NCBI GenBank assembly: GCA_021432605.1
Contig: MU271144.1
Span: 62,001-126,000, forward strand
Length of the DNA: 64,000 nt
Origin: Coniochaeta sp. PMI_546
Taxonomy: Eukaryota; Ascomycota; Sordariomycetes; Coniochaetales; Coniochaetaceae
Direction: 5' to 3'
The position numbers were made by a program, and so were the translations under genes. This document shows positions 22,242-31,731 of this stretch, one piece after another (within the stretch, counting starts at the first letter, position 1; each line of letters opens with the position of its first letter). Below the pieces are notes generated by a model, which was given only the letters and a program-made list of their open reading frames with translations, ran no database searches and had not been told where the DNA came from.

Positions 22242-22743
22242 TTAAGCCTGGGCAATGCACTCAATTTCAATGACAGTGCCGGCACCGGGCGCGACGGCCT
22301 GGAGACACGAGCGGGAAGGCATGGGGCTGGGCAGGAATTCAATGTACGCCTCGTTCATGGCGGTAAAGTCCTTCATGTCGGCAAGGTAGACGTTGTACTT
22401 GACCACCTTGTCAAGAGACGACCCAGCCAGCTCAAGGACCTCCTTGAGGTTCTGGAGCACGGTCCTCTGAAAATCGGGTGGTAAGGCATTAGCTTTCGGC
22501 TGAAAGGGGGAAATACGAGCTGAGGCCAGATGACTTACGGTGGCCTGCTTGATCTCGCCAGTGGCGGTCTGGCCTGCACAGAAGACTAGGCCGGGGACCT
22601 TGACCGCGGGGCCTGGGCGGTGAATTGCTGTTAATATATGGGGCTTGGAGATGGCATGACAGCCTATCGAGTGTCCAGGGAGTGTGCTTACAGTTGTGCG
22701 GCTTGGGAGGGAACTTCTCGCTGGAGATGAGCTGACGAGACAT
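22242..22743 (-). CDS. RidA/YjgF-family enamine/imine deaminase
   Basis: Three exons: 22743-22692, 22627-22539 and 22466-22242. All junctions have GT-AG ends and consistent phase, giving 121 aa, close to the family's usual 120-135. The family core is visible: GLVFCAGQTATGE, then a LKEVLELAGSSLDKVVKYNVYLAD segment, then PSRSC with the Arg that binds the substrate carboxylate, and a terminal VIEIECIA. RidA proteins hydrolyse reactive enamine/imine intermediates from PLP or flavin enzymes; some relatives act in specific catabolic routes. The gene is divergent from the 2OG oxygenase and shares its promoter region. Its place here hints that the pathway produces an amino- or imino-acid intermediate. 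That is inference. Confidence 0.9.
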
Positions 22744-22959
22744 GTTTGGCTGATAGCTTGCTAGGGAAAGATACGAGGTCGAGGCTGTGAGGAATACTTT
22801 GACGAGTTGAACGCAGAAGGATGCTGTGTGATGGATAGGAGGAGAATGTTCAACCCTCGATAAGCCGTGATTTAAATCACATATGCCCCCCACTGCAGGA
22901 TGTAGGTCAATGGGGACGTTTTGGGACCGATAATGGAACCACCTCACGGTGCGTTAAAT

Positions 22960-22969
22960 GAGGAGCTCC
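22960..22969. promoter_or_regulatory. Candidate cluster operator GAGGAGCTCC
   Basis: Lies 217 bp upstream of the RidA start, in the region shared with the divergent 2OG oxygenase. It matches ten bases of the GGAGGAGCTCC motif. Confidence 0.45.
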
Positions 22970-23087
22970 ATTTCCGTTATCTTTGTGTGCTTCTTTGCCG
23001 CACCTGCATGCATTGCATCGACCTTTGGTGAGACTGCTTGCTGCGGATGCATACATCACCACCATCAAGATCCACACAGCGGAGGTG

Positions 23088-23105
23088 TGGGAGGAGCTCC
23101 TCCCA
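23088..23105. promoter_or_regulatory. Perfect 18-bp palindrome TGGGAGGAGCTCCTCCCA
   Basis: The strongest copy of the cluster motif, a perfect inverted repeat of GGGAGGAG. It lies between RidA (345 bp from its start) and the 2OG oxygenase (599 bp from its start). Half-sites GGAGGAGCTC (23217-23226) and several CTCC words (23468-23496) follow towards the oxygenase. Its symmetry suggests a dimeric regulator, or two monomers bound head-to-head. Confidence 0.6.
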
Positions 23106-23703
23106 AGCTAAGGTACTCTCCGCAGATCTCCCGCTGTGGGGTCGGCCGTGCTAGACAAACATGATACAGATGCGTACGAAGGTGGCCCCTTACCAATTAG
23201 TCATTGAAGAAGAAATGGAGGAGCTCAAGTCAAGAAGCGCCTTCCGCTATGATTCAACAGCGATACCGGTTGTGGGGATAGGAGATGGGTGTGTGGAGGA
23301 GGCAATGGAGAATGCGGAGGAGGCTGAGATGGGTTCCAAGGTACGCTGTGGACATAGGGCTCCCTCCTAGGCAAGCTGGCCGGAGGTGTAAATCGTATGT
23401 TGGATCTCCGAGTGAGGCAAAGCCGTGCTGTGAGCCAGGTGCTCCGAGCATGCCATCGTCCGATCGAGTCCCTCCTCCTCCTGGTGCTCCTCCCGTACGT
23501 TCGCGTACGCCTTTCTGGGGGCCAGTCTGTCTTAACACCTGTGAGGTTTCCCGACTCTTATCAGTATATTGTTAAGGTCACCCGGATATAAGACAACGAC
23601 AGCATTAGTATAACGGACTTGCCTCGTGGATTATCACTCCCCCCTCTTCACAAACAGACACACACCCTCCATCAACACACAATAAACTTATCAGACGTCA
23701 ATT

Positions 23704-25107
23704 ATGGCTCCCGCTGCTCCCTTCAACCCTCCCGCGGCTGACCTTCCTGGCAAGCCTTTCGTGCCGGAGTGGAGAATTCCCCCCGTCACCAAGGAGACTC
23801 ATAACTTTGCCAAACTAAAGTCGATCGATCTATCACTGCTCGACTCGGAGGACCCCGCCGTTGTTGACCATTTGATTCAGCAAGTCAAGACTGCTATAAG
23901 AGATGATGGCTTCCTTTTCCTCGAGAACTACGGTATCTCTTTGGAGCAGGTAAGAGACTAGGCTTTATCCCCTAGGCGGCTTCAGGCGACACCACCGCTA
24001 ACGAAACCTCCTCGGATAGCTACACCGGCAGTTCGCCATCGCACAGTACCTGTACGACAACATCAGCGAGGAGGACAAGCAGCGCCTGCTGTTCCACCCT
24101 GAGAAGGGTGTCTGGTCCGGCTACAAGCACCCGTATGGCTTCAAGGTAAGCAATCTTTTCCATCGACTGCTTGGGGTCGGTTCCGTGCTGACATCTTGCT
24201 CTTTTCCAGCGCGAGCGAAGTATACCCGATGGCATCGAGCAGTTTAACTGGTACAAGCCAGACTGGGAGGACCCTGAGAACCGCGTGCCCAAGTGCATCC
24301 TGCCCTTCATGGACGAGATCGAGGCCTTCTGCAACTACCTCACGAAGTCGGTCAACCGCCGACTCCTGACCCTCTTCTCGCGCGTCCTCGAGCTGCCCGA
24401 CGACTACCTGTGGGAGAACGTCCAGTCGCACGGCAGCCCGACTGGGGAGGGCTATTTCCGCCACGCCCTCTTCCGTCCCGTCGAGAAGAGGACCGAGGAA
24501 GCCTCTAAGGGTCTGCGCATGCACGGCCACACGGACTTCGGCCTGACTACCCTGCTGTTCTCGGTGCCCATCTCGTGCCTGCAAATCTGGGGCCGCGACG
24601 AGCAGTGGTACTACGTGCCCTACAAGCCCGGCGCGCTGGTCATCAACATCGGCGACACACTGGAGATCGTGTCCGGCGGCCACTTCAAGGCCACCCGCCA
24701 CCGTGTCTACAAGCCTCCCGCGGACCAGCTGCAGGAGGAGCGCCTGTCCTTGGTACTCTTCAACAGCTCTGTAGGCGATCTCCGCATGACGCCTGCAGCC
24801 GGTAAGTTACTTACTTTCAATAAAACCTTCCAATATGGTCCAAGCTAATCCTCGGGCAACAGCCTCCCCACTCATCCAGCGCGAAGGTTGCGTCGAGGAG
24901 CAGGGTGTCTACAAGGAGTTCAAGGAGCGCATGGCCAAGGGCATGCCGGTCCCCACGAACAAGGAGTGGCGCGAGATCCAAATCGCGACTGTGACGGATC
25001 CCACCGACACCGAGCGGAACCGCATCGGCGCTGATCAAGTGCTGATCAACGGCAAGCTGATGCACCAGCGAGAATACATGGGTGTCAAGGTCGTGCTTCC
25101 CGTCTAG
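23704..25107 (+). CDS. 2-oxoglutarate/Fe(II)-dependent oxygenase (isopenicillin-N-synthase-like fold)
   Basis: Four exons: 23704-23949, 24020-24145, 24210-24801 and 24863-25107. Clean splice sites give 402 aa. The N-terminal DIOX_N-like part contains a KTAIRDDGFLFLENYGIS segment. The jelly-roll core carries the iron facial triad H231-x-D233 (in HGHTDFG) and H288 (in ATRHRV), and the 2-oxoglutarate motif R302-L-S304. The enzyme should couple 2-oxoglutarate decarboxylation to hydroxylation, desaturation or ring opening of a small molecule in the cytosol. Fungal members act in both degradation and biosynthesis. It is divergently paired with RidA across a perfect GGAGGAG palindrome, so the two are probably co-expressed. 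The substrate cannot be inferred from motifs. Confidence 0.92.
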
Positions 25108-25744
25108 ATGATTGATCCGAGAAAGATGCCGACGGTTTCGTCTCTTGTGCTTAACTGCATGTTAGACAGAATTTAGTGGAGTGGATTACGAGAATGTGCT
25201 CAAGATGCACATTAGTTGATAAGCGGGGGATTACCAGTAAGAGGAACAGAAGCCGCGGGCATTGCCACCATAGCCCAGCACAGACAGATAGCACACACAA
25301 ACACAGTGACAGCAACTATTACCAACCGCTCGCCACGTGATCCGACCTACCTGTACAAGTATTGAAGGGACCAAATACCTGCAGGGATTGCGTTCTCTTG
25401 GGAACACGGCTTCGGCTGCCCAGCCAATTCCGTCCAGGCGATAACTCACCTGGACCCATAATGGCTTACACCTAGTTGGCCCCGCTGCTAGCCGAATAGG
25501 GACGTTGTGCGGGGAGGGCTCTGATCGTTATCTGTGGGGATGAACCCTGGGCGGCGGGCATCCCGACTCCCGAGGAGGTGTGTATGGTATGCCGGGACTG
25601 CTTCTTTTCCATTCTTCCCTCCGAACCAAACGCGGGCTCACTCGCGAATGACGGTCATTGACATCGCCCCTTGTAAAATCACACGCAGAAACAAACGTGC
25701 CCTGCTCATGAGTGTGTCCGCTGGCCGGCCTCCCAGAAAATAAA

Positions 25745-28012
25745 ATGTCAGCTGCTTCGGTCATCGCCCGGGCCGGCGGTCCCTCCCAGCAGCCCTTCCA
25801 GTGTATGGTCTGCTTCAGCCGCTTCACCCGGCACGAGAACCTGAAGCGGCATGCTGCGTTGCACTCGCGCTCGCAGGAAGACAGCTCGCTGCTCTGCGAG
25901 CTGTGCTCGGCCACCTTTTCGCGGCCGGACCTGCGCCATCGGCACATGAAAAGGAAACACCCCGAGTATGAGGAGAGACGCAGAACCAAAAAGGCTGGCC
26001 GGACGTCGTCGATGCGCGAGACGACAGCAGGCAGCGAGGGAGGCAGGTCTCAGGAGGACAAGGCCTCGCCGCCGAGGTCTATCTCGTCGACCACAAGCCA
26101 GCGGACGTCGTTCTCGCGGCATTCTGGCGACGAGGCCAGCGAAATGAATAGCGGCAGTGTGGTATGGCACTCGCCGTCGTCGTATCCCTACCACGCCCCG
26201 AACTTAATAGACCAACGTCTACTTGACAACAGCTATACCGATGGCTCGACTCTTGCACGCAGCGTGTCGGGCGGCGAGCCTTCGCCGGCAAAGGGCCCGC
26301 CGCAAGTGCAGCCAATCCATATGACCGGCATCCAACAGATCGCGCCGAGCACAGCGGACCTGGAATATAACCTCTTCGGCGGCCCGTTATTCAAGTCGAC
26401 AAACCCATCCGACGACCAGATGCTCCCAATGCCCATCCTTCAATCCTCCGCCTTTGATCAGAACCTGGGCGTCTTCAACTTCGATCTGGACAGTCCGGAA
26501 CGGCTCATGTCAAATAGCCTATCCACACTCCCAGACACATCCTGGTTTCCGTCCACAATCCAGGTCGCCCACGGGTGCACTCTCTTCTTCAGCCACGTCT
26601 CACACTTTGTCCCCGTCCTCCACAAACCCACATTCGACATGACTTCGGCACCCCGTCCCTTGATCCTAGCCATGGTCTCGCTCGGCTACCAGTACGGCCA
26701 GGATCCGGAGTGCGCCGAGGACCGCGACTCGGGCGCCAGGCTATCCAGTCGCTGCTTCCACCGGGGTCGAGTTCTTGTCGCCTCGGACGACGATGCGCCA
26801 GACGACATGGAGCACAACGTCGTCCTCGTGCAAACATACCTGCTGCTGCAGATCTGCGCCATGATGTATCTGTGCAGCAACGACTCGGCCTACGGCCTGA
26901 AGATGCACGCCACGATGATCGCCCTGTCGCGCACCAAGCGACTCATGCATCCCGCACCCACCGAACCGAACGCGACCCGAGACCTCAACTCACTATGGCG
27001 TTCCTTCGCCCGCGCCGAATCGCAGAAGCGCACCGCCTTCACCGTCCATCAGATCGACGCCCTCTGGTACCAGCTCCTGTCCATCCCGCGCTCCATCTCC
27101 CACCTCGAGATCAAGCACTGCCTGCCTTGTCCGGAAGACTTCTGGACCGCCTCGTCGCCGGCCGAGTGGGCGCACCGGCAGCTCATGACGCCCAACTCGG
27201 GCCCGCCGGTGCAGTACGCCGACGCGGTACGGCGCTTCCTCGCACCCAACGCCGACCTCGAGTCAATGCCCCACTTCGACTCGTACGGCGCCATCAACAT
27301 CGCCCAGTTCCTGATCTCGAGCGCGCGCGAGATCTCGGGCTGGTCCACCATGACAGGCCGGCTCAGCATGGACCGTTTCGAGATTCTCCAGGCCTCGCTC
27401 GACGCCCTCCGACCTTTTATGCGGGCCGGACCCCCCGCTCCTCCTCCTCCTGCCCGGTCGCAATCCTCCTCGTCCGAGTCCGCACCGCCAGCAGCAACAC
27501 TGCCTACAGCTATCCCACCTGCCTCGGCAGCAGCATCAGCCCGCGCCGCCCTCTGCGAGGCCACGTGGGAGACGGCCATGATCGAGCTGCAGATGTGGTC
27601 CCCCTCGCACACGGGCGGCATCATCGAGGGCAGCATGGACGCCGTGCTCGACCAGTCGACGCACCTGGCGCCCTCGTGCGAGTTCCTGTGCGAGTCCACC
27701 ACGGCGCGCGCCGTGCAGCCGCACGTCGACTGGTTCCTGCGCTACCTCGACGCGACGCCCCCCTCCGGCCCGGCGGCCGGCGACTGTAGCGGCCCCAGCG
27801 AGGCCCCCTGGGTCACGCTGTACGCGTACAAGGCGTTCCTGATCGCGTGGCAGCTCGTGCGCGGCGGCGCGGCAGGCGCGATGCAGGTCGTGGGCGTGGC
27901 GGACGGCGACGCCGAGGGCGCGCTTGCGTGGGCGCGCAAAGTGTTTGGGAGGCGGGATCGGTGGCAGCTCGGGAAGCTGACACTGAGATGTCTTGATGTG
28001 TTGCAGGGATGA
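25745..28012 (+). CDS. C2H2 zinc-finger transcription factor with fungal-specific middle domain (Adr1-like architecture)
   Basis: Intronless, 755 aa from the ATG at 25745. Two C2H2 fingers lie at about residues 20-75. The first is CMVC...HENLKRHAALH, the second CELC...RPDLRHRHMKRKH. Basic, Ser-rich linkers follow. The fungal transcription-factor regulatory region (PF04082-like) begins near residue 290 with CTLFFSHVSHFVPVLHKPTF. The C-terminus has a Pro/Ala/Ser-rich insert near residues 560-600. Two fingers plus this domain is the plan of Adr1/Klf1-type regulators, which recognise GGRG-type sites. It is the obvious candidate to control the neighbouring catabolic genes, whose promoters share inverted GGAG motifs. 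Coding GC is high, which creates a 404-codon shadow frame. Confidence 0.9.
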   Translation: MSAASVIARAGGPSQQPFQCMVCFSRFTRHENLKRHAALHSRSQEDSSLLCELCSATFSRPDLRHRHMKRKHPEYEERRRTKKAGRTSSMRETTAGSEGGRSQEDKASPPRSISSTTSQRTSFSRHSGDEASEMNSGSVVWHSPSSYPYHAPNLIDQRLLDNSYTDGSTLARSVSGGEPSPAKGPPQVQPIHMTGIQQIAPSTADLEYNLFGGPLFKSTNPSDDQMLPMPILQSSAFDQNLGVFNFDLDSPERLMSNSLSTLPDTSWFPSTIQVAHGCTLFFSHVSHFVPVLHKPTFDMTSAPRPLILAMVSLGYQYGQDPECAEDRDSGARLSSRCFHRGRVLVASDDDAPDDMEHNVVLVQTYLLLQICAMMYLCSNDSAYGLKMHATMIALSRTKRLMHPAPTEPNATRDLNSLWRSFARAESQKRTAFTVHQIDALWYQLLSIPRSISHLEIKHCLPCPEDFWTASSPAEWAHRQLMTPNSGPPVQYADAVRRFLAPNADLESMPHFDSYGAINIAQFLISSAREISGWSTMTGRLSMDRFEILQASLDALRPFMRAGPPAPPPPARSQSSSSESAPPAATLPTAIPPASAAASARAALCEATWETAMIELQMWSPSHTGGIIEGSMDAVLDQSTHLAPSCEFLCESTTARAVQPHVDWFLRYLDATPPSGPAAGDCSGPSEAPWVTLYAYKAFLIAWQLVRGGAAGAMQVVGVADGDAEGALAWARKVFGRRDRWQLGKLTLRCLDVLQG

Positions 28013-28162
28013 GGAAGAAGACGGCCAGGCAACGCCGTATTGCGTTTCCCGAAACTTGCCCTCTGATTTTCTCTATCGTATGTAGCCCCAAGACGCCACT
28101 GCTTCAACTTGAGCTAGGCGAAGCTTCGACTAAGCTGAAGTTAAGCCTAACCTGTAATACTA

Positions 28163-28172
28163 GGAGAGCTCC
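28163..28172. promoter_or_regulatory. GGAGAGCTCC palindrome before the second regulator
   Basis: A 10-bp perfect palindrome close to the cluster motif, in the spacer between the C2H2 gene and the truncated regulator. It could be autoregulatory, but it is shorter than the main motif. Confidence 0.3.
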
Positions 28173-28514
28173 TTCATGGATCATTATGTGTCAAATAAAG
28201 CAGACCTACAAAGCTACTGCGAGTTTTAACGCGTAGTCTTGCTTCTTACTCGAGAGCCTTCATCGTCTGTGCGAGGACCGACTTCTCCAACATATCTGCT
28301 CGAAGACGCGAAAGAGCGTGCCTTCAGGTGGAAGGGCATCGTCGGGAAATGTTGATAGACTCATTCTATCTTGTTGGTGCTATTCGCAAAGGCGATATGT
28401 AGAGAAGTAAGAGTGCTATCTCTTGACCATGCCGCGCAACAGGCAAATGCGTGGCTCGACACAGCTTGGGATCTACTCGATCAGTCAAGGCGTGTAAATG
28501 GATCGGTTTCACTC

Positions 28515-29927
28515 ATGGAAGTGCAGGCACATTTGATCTTGTCTGACCTTGTGTACAATATGGAGGGTTGCTCGACACGATTTCGCTACCTGCACAATCG
28601 TGCCCTAACTGTGTCCCGCGAGATCTCCCTGCACTTGATCGATGCAAGTCTGGCGGACCGGAACACTGCCGACAACGATCCCATTACTGAAGTCAGGCGA
28701 AGAGTGTGGTGGCATATCGTCTCTACGGACTGGCTGCTCAGCATTATGGGTGGACCACAGGACCGAACATACCAGGTCCATCCACGACACATGATTGTCA
28801 ACTTTCCCCGCAACGTGAACGACGAGGAGATGTCTGCCGATTTGCCTGCTGACACCGGCACCGACATGACGTACTTTCTTCTACGTGTACGATTGGCCGA
28901 GGTCTGTCGCAAGGTAGTAGACTTCCTCCCTCCCGGATCTTGCGACATTGATGGCCTTCCATACGACCAAGTTCTCGCCATCAGCCAGCTGTTCGACGGC
29001 GCTAGGGCAACTATGCCCTCTAGTTTTACGCTTGACGCACCTATAAAGCCTGATACGCGACCATCTGCCGCCATCGACCGCCGAATCATTCATCTTGCCT
29101 TCCATGCTCGATTAGCTCGAGTTTTTCGTCCGTTTCTACTTGTGCCGGACCAAACCCGACCGAGTAAGAATTTTGACCCGCGCTGTTTGCACTTTCGTGC
29201 TATGTGCCTTCACTCCGCCAGGTTCGTCCTAATTATTGCCTCTACTCTGCTCCGCGAGTCCCTGGAAAAGAGCGCGGGGCGCTTGTTGCCTTTCCCTTTA
29301 ATTCATCGTAGTGGTTGTGTTATCAGTCACATGTTCATGGCGTGCGTGGTACTCGCCACGGACCCGACATTGGCATCCAGCAATGGCGATGGATTGTTAA
29401 GCTCAGACGTGGATACGATCCGCCTTGAGTTGGAAAATGCACGGCGACTGTTGGAAACGGTGGGCGAGAAATCCCCAATGGCGGCCAGCTTGGTCCAAAC
29501 ACTCATTGGCGTGCTGAAGAAACACAATGTTCATGCGACTACACCGACGAAAGAAGGAAAGCCAGAGGTGCAATATGGCTCGAAAGGACCGGTTGTGAAT
29601 GCCCTTTCAGACCTTGTGACCGCTCATGCCGTGCTCTCTGAAAGCTCTAATACCAACCCCTACCCTGATCATACGGCAGCGAGCATTGGAAAAGGGCTGG
29701 CCGAGCAACAGCGGTCGTCGCAGTTCTATACGAATCCGCAGCATGTCGACAACTCAACCCAAGGCATCATCGACGCTGGCTGGGTCGTCAACGGTGACAC
29801 CGTCTACAACACTCAATCCATAGACGGCATGGGGTGGCTTGATTTCACAAATGCTGGGTACACGGAGGTTGACTCTTGGGGTGAACTCTTTGCCGATCTA
29901 GATGCAGCCTTCCCTGCATCCATGTGA
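28515..29927 (+). CDS. Fungal-specific transcription-factor domain protein lacking a DNA-binding domain
   Basis: Open frame of about 518 codons from a stop at 28356; the first in-frame ATG is at 28515, giving 470 aa. The family signature is clear: VRRRVWWHIVSTDWLLSIMGGP and later FHARLARVFRPFLL, as in the PF04082 middle domain of Zn2Cys6 regulators. No Zn2Cys6 cluster or C2H2 finger is visible in the 355 bp between the C2H2 gene and this frame, and the start of the middle domain itself seems missing. It is either a 5'-truncated relic with an intact remainder or a short protein acting as a regulator partner. The C-terminus ends normally with an acidic, aromatic stretch. It follows the C2H2 regulator on the same strand. 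Confidence 0.65.
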   Translation: MEVQAHLILSDLVYNMEGCSTRFRYLHNRALTVSREISLHLIDASLADRNTADNDPITEVRRRVWWHIVSTDWLLSIMGGPQDRTYQVHPRHMIVNFPRNVNDEEMSADLPADTGTDMTYFLLRVRLAEVCRKVVDFLPPGSCDIDGLPYDQVLAISQLFDGARATMPSSFTLDAPIKPDTRPSAAIDRRIIHLAFHARLARVFRPFLLVPDQTRPSKNFDPRCLHFRAMCLHSARFVLIIASTLLRESLEKSAGRLLPFPLIHRSGCVISHMFMACVVLATDPTLASSNGDGLLSSDVDTIRLELENARRLLETVGEKSPMAASLVQTLIGVLKKHNVHATTPTKEGKPEVQYGSKGPVVNALSDLVTAHAVLSESSNTNPYPDHTAASIGKGLAEQQRSSQFYTNPQHVDNSTQGIIDAGWVVNGDTVYNTQSIDGMGWLDFTNAGYTEVDSWGELFADLDAAFPASM

Positions 29928-30317
29928 ATGGTTGTCTTCTAGAACTCCTCATCCAGCGTGGATATGCGGTCCTTTATGCCGTGTTTGTTAATGACACACA
30001 GCCAGGAGCATGGAACCACTGTAAAGCTGTGACCTTGCTTCCGGTATCGAAACCCGCATTTGCTCAGGTGGCGCCTCGTTTGATCATTGCACGACCTCTG
30101 ATCATCTGATCTTACTTTTCCTTGGCCATGTACGTCAGAGACCCTTCACCGAGTTATGTGTCAAGGCAACATACAAAAATGTATATTGCGAGTGTTGCTC
30201 TTGGACGACTGTTCTTGGAAGCCTGCTCGTATTCATACTCAGACTGACTCGTTACAAGCTGCTGTACGATTGATAGCATGCATTTATCTTCGAGATCATA
30301 CAGTGCATACGCCCATG
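29928..30317. other. Intergenic, no gene recognised
   Basis: 3' flanks of two convergent genes (truncated regulator and intradiol dioxygenase). Nothing else seen. Confidence 0.5.
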
Positions 30318-31731
30318 TCACTCTGCGTCCTTCGGTACCTTTGCGATCGCGGCTGCCGCCCGACGACGGCCCCCAAAGCCAGGCCATCCTCCGAAGCCGC
30401 CACCAAGTCCGCCCCCCGTTATTTGTGAGATCGGTCCCTTGGGGTTCATCACTCCGCCCGACGACGTCCAAAACGCGGCAGGATTGACATTCAGGTTAGC
30501 TTGTGTATTGACGCCAAAGCGGATCCAGGCAAACATGCCATCGGCCAGTGTGTTTCCGACGAGAGCATATCGAACGATAGGATCGTCACCATTAGCGCCT
30601 TGCATGAAGAGCATGTCGGCCGTATTCTTCGTCACAGCCATTTTGTTCGTGTTGTATGGAGCAACTTTGTCGACGTTGGCTAGCAGAGACTGGTCAAAAT
30701 AGAGCTGCCCGACGTGGGCGGCGCGGCCTCCAGTTATGGTGTTGTTGGCTTGCTTGGTGGCTCCAAGATACACGATGGCGTGGATATGGGTGGCTCGTCC
30801 TGAGTAATGGCCTGGTAGCAGGCTGTCAAATGTTGCGATGCCGTGGCTATCGGTTGGCTGCACTCCTCTCAAGGTTGTGCCTTTAAGAATAGAGGCATCC
30901 TTTGGGTCTCCCATGCCCGGATAGCCTTGGACGCCGACGTACATTCCCTAAGCCAGTTCATGATCAGCGTCTACTTTATCGATAATGGTCAAGGACTTAC
31001 CGTGGCATTGCTGCTCCAGATGTCGACGTACGCATCGGGAACAACTTTGCAGGTCTTATAGTCGACGACTTGGATGGCTAGTGTCAGTTTGATACCGGCT
31101 TCGCCTTCGGTGATGTTCTTCCTGACTTCCTCTCCCTTCACATCTGTTCCTGAATATTAGCACATGTTTACGATAGTGTGAGCACGACGCAACCGACATA
31201 GCGGGCCTTGGTCGACAGCAGGCTAGTGGCACATTAGCTATTACTGTGTTGCTGACCAGGGTTGATGTCACACACCATGAGAATACAGGCGCCAGCGTCC
31301 GCAAAAAGAGTGGCCGGGTCAGTCGTCTTCGTCACAGTCTTGTTGCTGTGGTGATCGATCTTTGATACGGAGATGTAGTCGCGCTCGTGGATTTTGGGAC
31401 TGAAGTGTTGCGCCGCGTTGTCAGTAAGCACCTTTTGAAGGCTTTTGATAACATGTAATGTCTGACGCTATTGCCGATGTAGTTGACGCAGCAAGGGACA
31501 AATCTCATACCTATTCTCAGCCTCTAAGCCAATCGCTCTACGTAGTCGGGCCAGCTCCTCTCCTTGGATCTCGACAGTTCGCTTGACAAAGTCTGGATGC
31601 GAGAAAGCTTTGTCACAGTGGTCCAGAGAACGGACCTCGGGCGCATGCTGGTAAATTTTCTCGTGCCCAGGGTGAGCCCATACCACTGAGGCGGCCAACA
31701 CCAGGGCCGTTAGAGAACCCTTGATAGTCAT
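30318..31731 (-). CDS. Secreted intradiol ring-cleavage dioxygenase
   Basis: Five-exon model: 31731-31511, 31441-31276, 31222-31198 (25 nt), 31143-31001 and 30947-30318. It is 394 aa with all phases consistent. The product starts with a signal peptide (MTIKGSLTALVLAASVVWA). A helical N-terminal part follows, then the intradiol core: GPLYV made by joining the microexon, CKVVPDAYVDIW, and GRATHIHAIVY with two of the iron histidines. A Gly-rich tail follows (GGGLGGGFGG). Extracellular fungal members oxidise catechols or hydroxyquinol from lignin, and some act on plant phenolics. The iron ligands in this group are two Tyr and two His. The gene borders the catabolic cluster but lacks a clear GGAGGAG palindrome, so membership is uncertain. 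Confidence 0.88.

Noticed and set aside
24141-24701. 186-codon frame opposite the 2OG oxygenase
   Set aside because: Antisense shadow of an exon with confirmed HxD/H motif and splice sites.
26575-27789. 404-codon plus-strand frame, Arg/Pro-rich
   Set aside because: Shadow in a second frame of the GC-rich C2H2 regulator gene; composition is Arg/Pro/His-biased and has no domain.
30318-31731. Intradiol dioxygenase as a sure member of the catabolic cluster
   Set aside because: It is secreted and has no clear GGAGGAG palindrome upstream, and two regulator genes separate it from the enzymes; kept only as a neighbour.
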